DNA from: Acidimicrobiales bacterium | Lineage (GTDB): Bacteria; Actinomycetota; Acidimicrobiia; Acidimicrobiales; SZUA-35 | Reading direction: 5' to 3' | DNA length: 5,811 nt | NCBI GenBank assembly: GCA_013003325.1 | Contig: JABDJU010000038.1 | Location: 1-5,811, forward strand | Shown: positions 5,793 to 5,811 of the stretch, in pieces | Layout of the letters: every line of letters starts with the position of its first letter | Numbering within the stretch: position 1 is the first letter of the stretch | Made by a program: the position numbers and the translations under genes | Notes under the pieces: model-generated | Database searches by the model: none | Told to the model about the DNA's origin: nothing | Seen by the model: the letters and a program-made list of their open reading frames with translations, nothing else

Positions 5793-5811
5793 CGAATGCG
5801 CCGGTTCGCCG

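Overview
This is a GC-rich bacterial chromosome segment (I judge well over 60% GC by eye, not counted) carrying housekeeping genes. The closest match I know for the PurB protein is the 472-residue actinobacterial type: same length, and an N-terminus of the MSxPNVLAxRYASAEM form. Together with a GTG start on purB and probably purA, a possibly leaderless purA mRNA, and a tRNA-Glu resembling actinobacterial ones, this suggests a high-GC actinobacterium, perhaps Acidimicrobiia. The phylum is a fair inference; the class is a guess.

Layout. (1) Positions 2-1852, plus strand: the last 616 codons of the disaggregase gene clpB, whose 5' part lies outside the window. (2) Positions 1849-3132, minus strand: purA, adenylosuccinate synthetase. 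It converges on clpB so tightly that both stop codons come from one CTAG palindrome. (3) Positions 3218-4126, minus strand: an unrecognised 302-residue protein with an N-terminal cysteine-rich zinc-finger-like module and a long, acidic, proline-rich, probably disordered tail. It lies directly upstream of purA. (4) Positions 4214-5632, plus strand: purB, adenylosuccinate lyase, divergent from the zinc-finger gene across 87 bases. (5) Positions 5702-5777, plus strand: tRNA-Glu(UUC) with an encoded CCA and its own promoter-like sequence, followed by a UUCG-loop hairpin at the window edge.

How they fit together. PurA (IMP + Asp + GTP to adenylosuccinate) and PurB (adenylosuccinate to AMP + fumarate, also SAICAR to AICAR + fumarate) catalyse the two consecutive steps from IMP to AMP. 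They lie on opposite strands on either side of the uncharacterised protein, so the 87-base divergent spacer could coordinate both arms. ClpB is a stress-response chaperone with no evident link to purine synthesis. There is no gene-free stretch above 300 bases. I see no mobile element, CRISPR array or prophage sequence, and nothing that amounts to a clear new system. The most interesting unexplained item is the zinc-finger/disordered protein between the two purine genes.
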